Shown piece after piece: positions 63,801 to 64,000 of a stretch of 64,000 nucleotides of DNA (within the stretch, counting starts at the first letter, position 1; every line of letters starts with the position of its first letter). The position numbers were made by a program, and so were the translations under genes. Below the pieces are notes generated by a model. It saw only the letters and a program-made list of their open reading frames with translations. It did not search any database and was not told the DNA's origin. The DNA comes from Glandiceps talaboti. Taxonomy: Eukaryota > Hemichordata > Enteropneusta > Spengelidae. The stretch covers positions 5,125,001 through 5,189,000 of the forward strand of contig NC_135555.1 of assembly GCF_964340395.1 (NCBI RefSeq), in the 5' to 3' direction.

Positions 63801-64000
63801 GTAGCTGTGAAATTGAATGTTTTGAAATCCGTTTCTACAGTGATGGGAAAACCAGTTGTAGTAGTAACAGCAGGTTGTGATGTTTCAGCTGGAGTTGTTG
63901 TTGTCAAACTTGCTGTTGCAGTAGGTGTTGTTGGCAAAGCAGTGGTTACATTCAAGGTAGTCAGTTCCGTCTGTGTGGTAGTTGGTAAAGTGGAAGCTGT
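57277..64000 (-). CDS. Transmembrane mucin with SEA-like and EGF-like domains (5' partial)
   Basis: Seven exons on the minus strand: >64000-63448, 61035-60938, 60739-60675, 60242-60034, 59292-59136, 58847-58629 and 57550-57277. All introns are GT-AG and all phases match (1,0,2,1,2,2). The visible 524 residues run off the right edge. Residues 1-184 are Thr/Ser-rich with degenerate repeats (TTxQTExTTLN, VLETTTEAAT), dense in O-glycosylation sites. Residues 185-300 look like a SEA domain (YYYDLVLSV, FNITGIR, ASVYYEVVYD); the usual Gly-Ser autocleavage site is replaced by Asp-Ala-Ser. About 305-375 is Cys-rich, including an EGF-like module (CKNDGIC ... YYGEQC). A helix at about 382-404 is followed by RRRR. 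The tail of about 120 residues is acidic in part and then Arg-rich. Membrane mucins of this plan form surface glycocalyx and can signal. The introns hold repeats of families A and B and a foldback. Confidence 0.88.
57906..58500 (+). mobile_element. Family A element, copy 2
   Basis: A hairpin start (ACTGAAC, seven-base loop, GTTCAGTAGTGCT), a pure CTGT run (about 57955-57992), then core units colinear with 30600-31165, including GATATGCAAATTAG at about 58255. It lies in the last intron of the mucin gene, antisense to it. Confidence 0.8.
59489..59826. repeat. 338-nt foldback (arms about 165 nt) in mucin-gene intron
   Basis: The left arm starting CATATGGATGAGAAC and the right arm ending TTTTCATCCATATG are reverse complements over about 165 bases. 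They share blocks such as GATTTTTAATTTATAAAACA, CTACTTGAAAAATCA, and ACACATTT. The centre is a perfect palindrome GTTATTGTACATACAATAAC. It is unrelated in sequence to the foldback at 40621. Confidence 0.85.
60309..60341. repeat. (GAT)n microsatellite
   Basis: About eleven GAT units in a mucin-gene intron. Confidence 0.9.
60789..60838. repeat. (CA)n microsatellite
   Basis: About 24 CA units with one TA interruption, 50 bases upstream (in gene orientation) of the mucin exon at 60739-60675. Confidence 0.9.
61080..62957 (+). repeat. Family B tandem arrays 2a and 2b
   Basis: 61080-61440 is a head-truncated copy of about three units, ending in a tail with ACAGACAGACAGACACACAG and CCTCCCCTTATAGAAGG. 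At 61592 a second, complete copy begins with the same head as 52947 (CCAGATTTAAACTGAATG). It has about eight units at 139-147 bp spacing and ends with GACAGACAGACACAAAGACA and the hairpin-like CCTCTCCTTATGGGAGG at about 62940-62955. The two copies are head-to-tail in the large intron of the mucin gene, antisense to it. Confidence 0.85.
63093..63200 (-). mobile_element. LINE 3' tail relic with (TTATC)n
   Basis: On the minus strand: ATGTTTTAGCGATTTAATAAAGTATTATT followed by about ten TTATC pentamers. An AATAAAG-containing 3' end with a short tandem tail is typical of CR1/L2-type LINEs. Only the tail is recognisable. Confidence 0.55.

Overview
This window is animal nuclear DNA. It is AT-rich, has spliced genes with GT-AG introns, many microsatellites, and the remains of LINEs, MITEs and tandem-repeat elements. 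There are no operons, CRISPR arrays or other prokaryotic features. The gene families (TMEM208, a TLC-domain protein, a triple-MATH protein, a SEA/EGF membrane mucin), the LINE 3' tails ending in short tandem repeats, the CTGT and TACATGTA-rich noncoding DNA, and the uneven CpG depletion suggest a marine invertebrate (lancelet, ambulacrarian or lophotrochozoan). I cannot place it further from sequence alone.

Layout. 1-3.4 kb: no gene, only microsatellites and a 21-bp minisatellite. 3.5-11.9 kb (+): a two-exon TLC-domain membrane protein of 542 residues with a 6.8-kb intron that carries a LINE fragment and two MITE copies. 13.3-16.0 kb (-): a three-exon gene for a protein with three MATH domains, with a LINE 3' end in its first intron. 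16-20.9 kb: no supportable gene; it holds a paired CRE-like site. 20.9-24.8 kb: gene-poor, CpG-depleted DNA, probably in part the 3' UTR of the next gene. 24.8-27.8 kb (-): TMEM208 in four coding exons, all splice phases consistent. 28.15-28.5 kb: a CpG-rich island that looks like a shared head-to-head promoter. 32.4-44.3 kb (+): a single-pass membrane protein with three PPxY motifs, 5' end uncertain. 44.3-57.3 kb: probable 3' UTR, then a repeat cluster. 57.3-64 kb (-): the 3' part of a transmembrane mucin gene (Thr/Ser repeats, SEA-like domain, EGF-like modules, membrane helix, cytoplasmic tail), running off the right edge.

The genes do not form an evident pathway, but three of the five are membrane proteins and TMEM208 belongs to an ER membrane-protein insertion route. 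The most unusual content is in the noncoding DNA: large foldback elements inside introns; two tandem-repeat element families with terminal hairpin or CTGT sequence and ~143-bp internal units that often carry the POU octamer ATGCAAAT; and a small MITE lodged inside a dead LINE with a perfect 9-bp target duplication. CpG is fairly common up to ~20.9 kb and scarce to the right, as expected across a boundary of mosaic germline methylation.

All exon boundaries were derived by hand from splice signals and reading phase. No alignment or database search was run.
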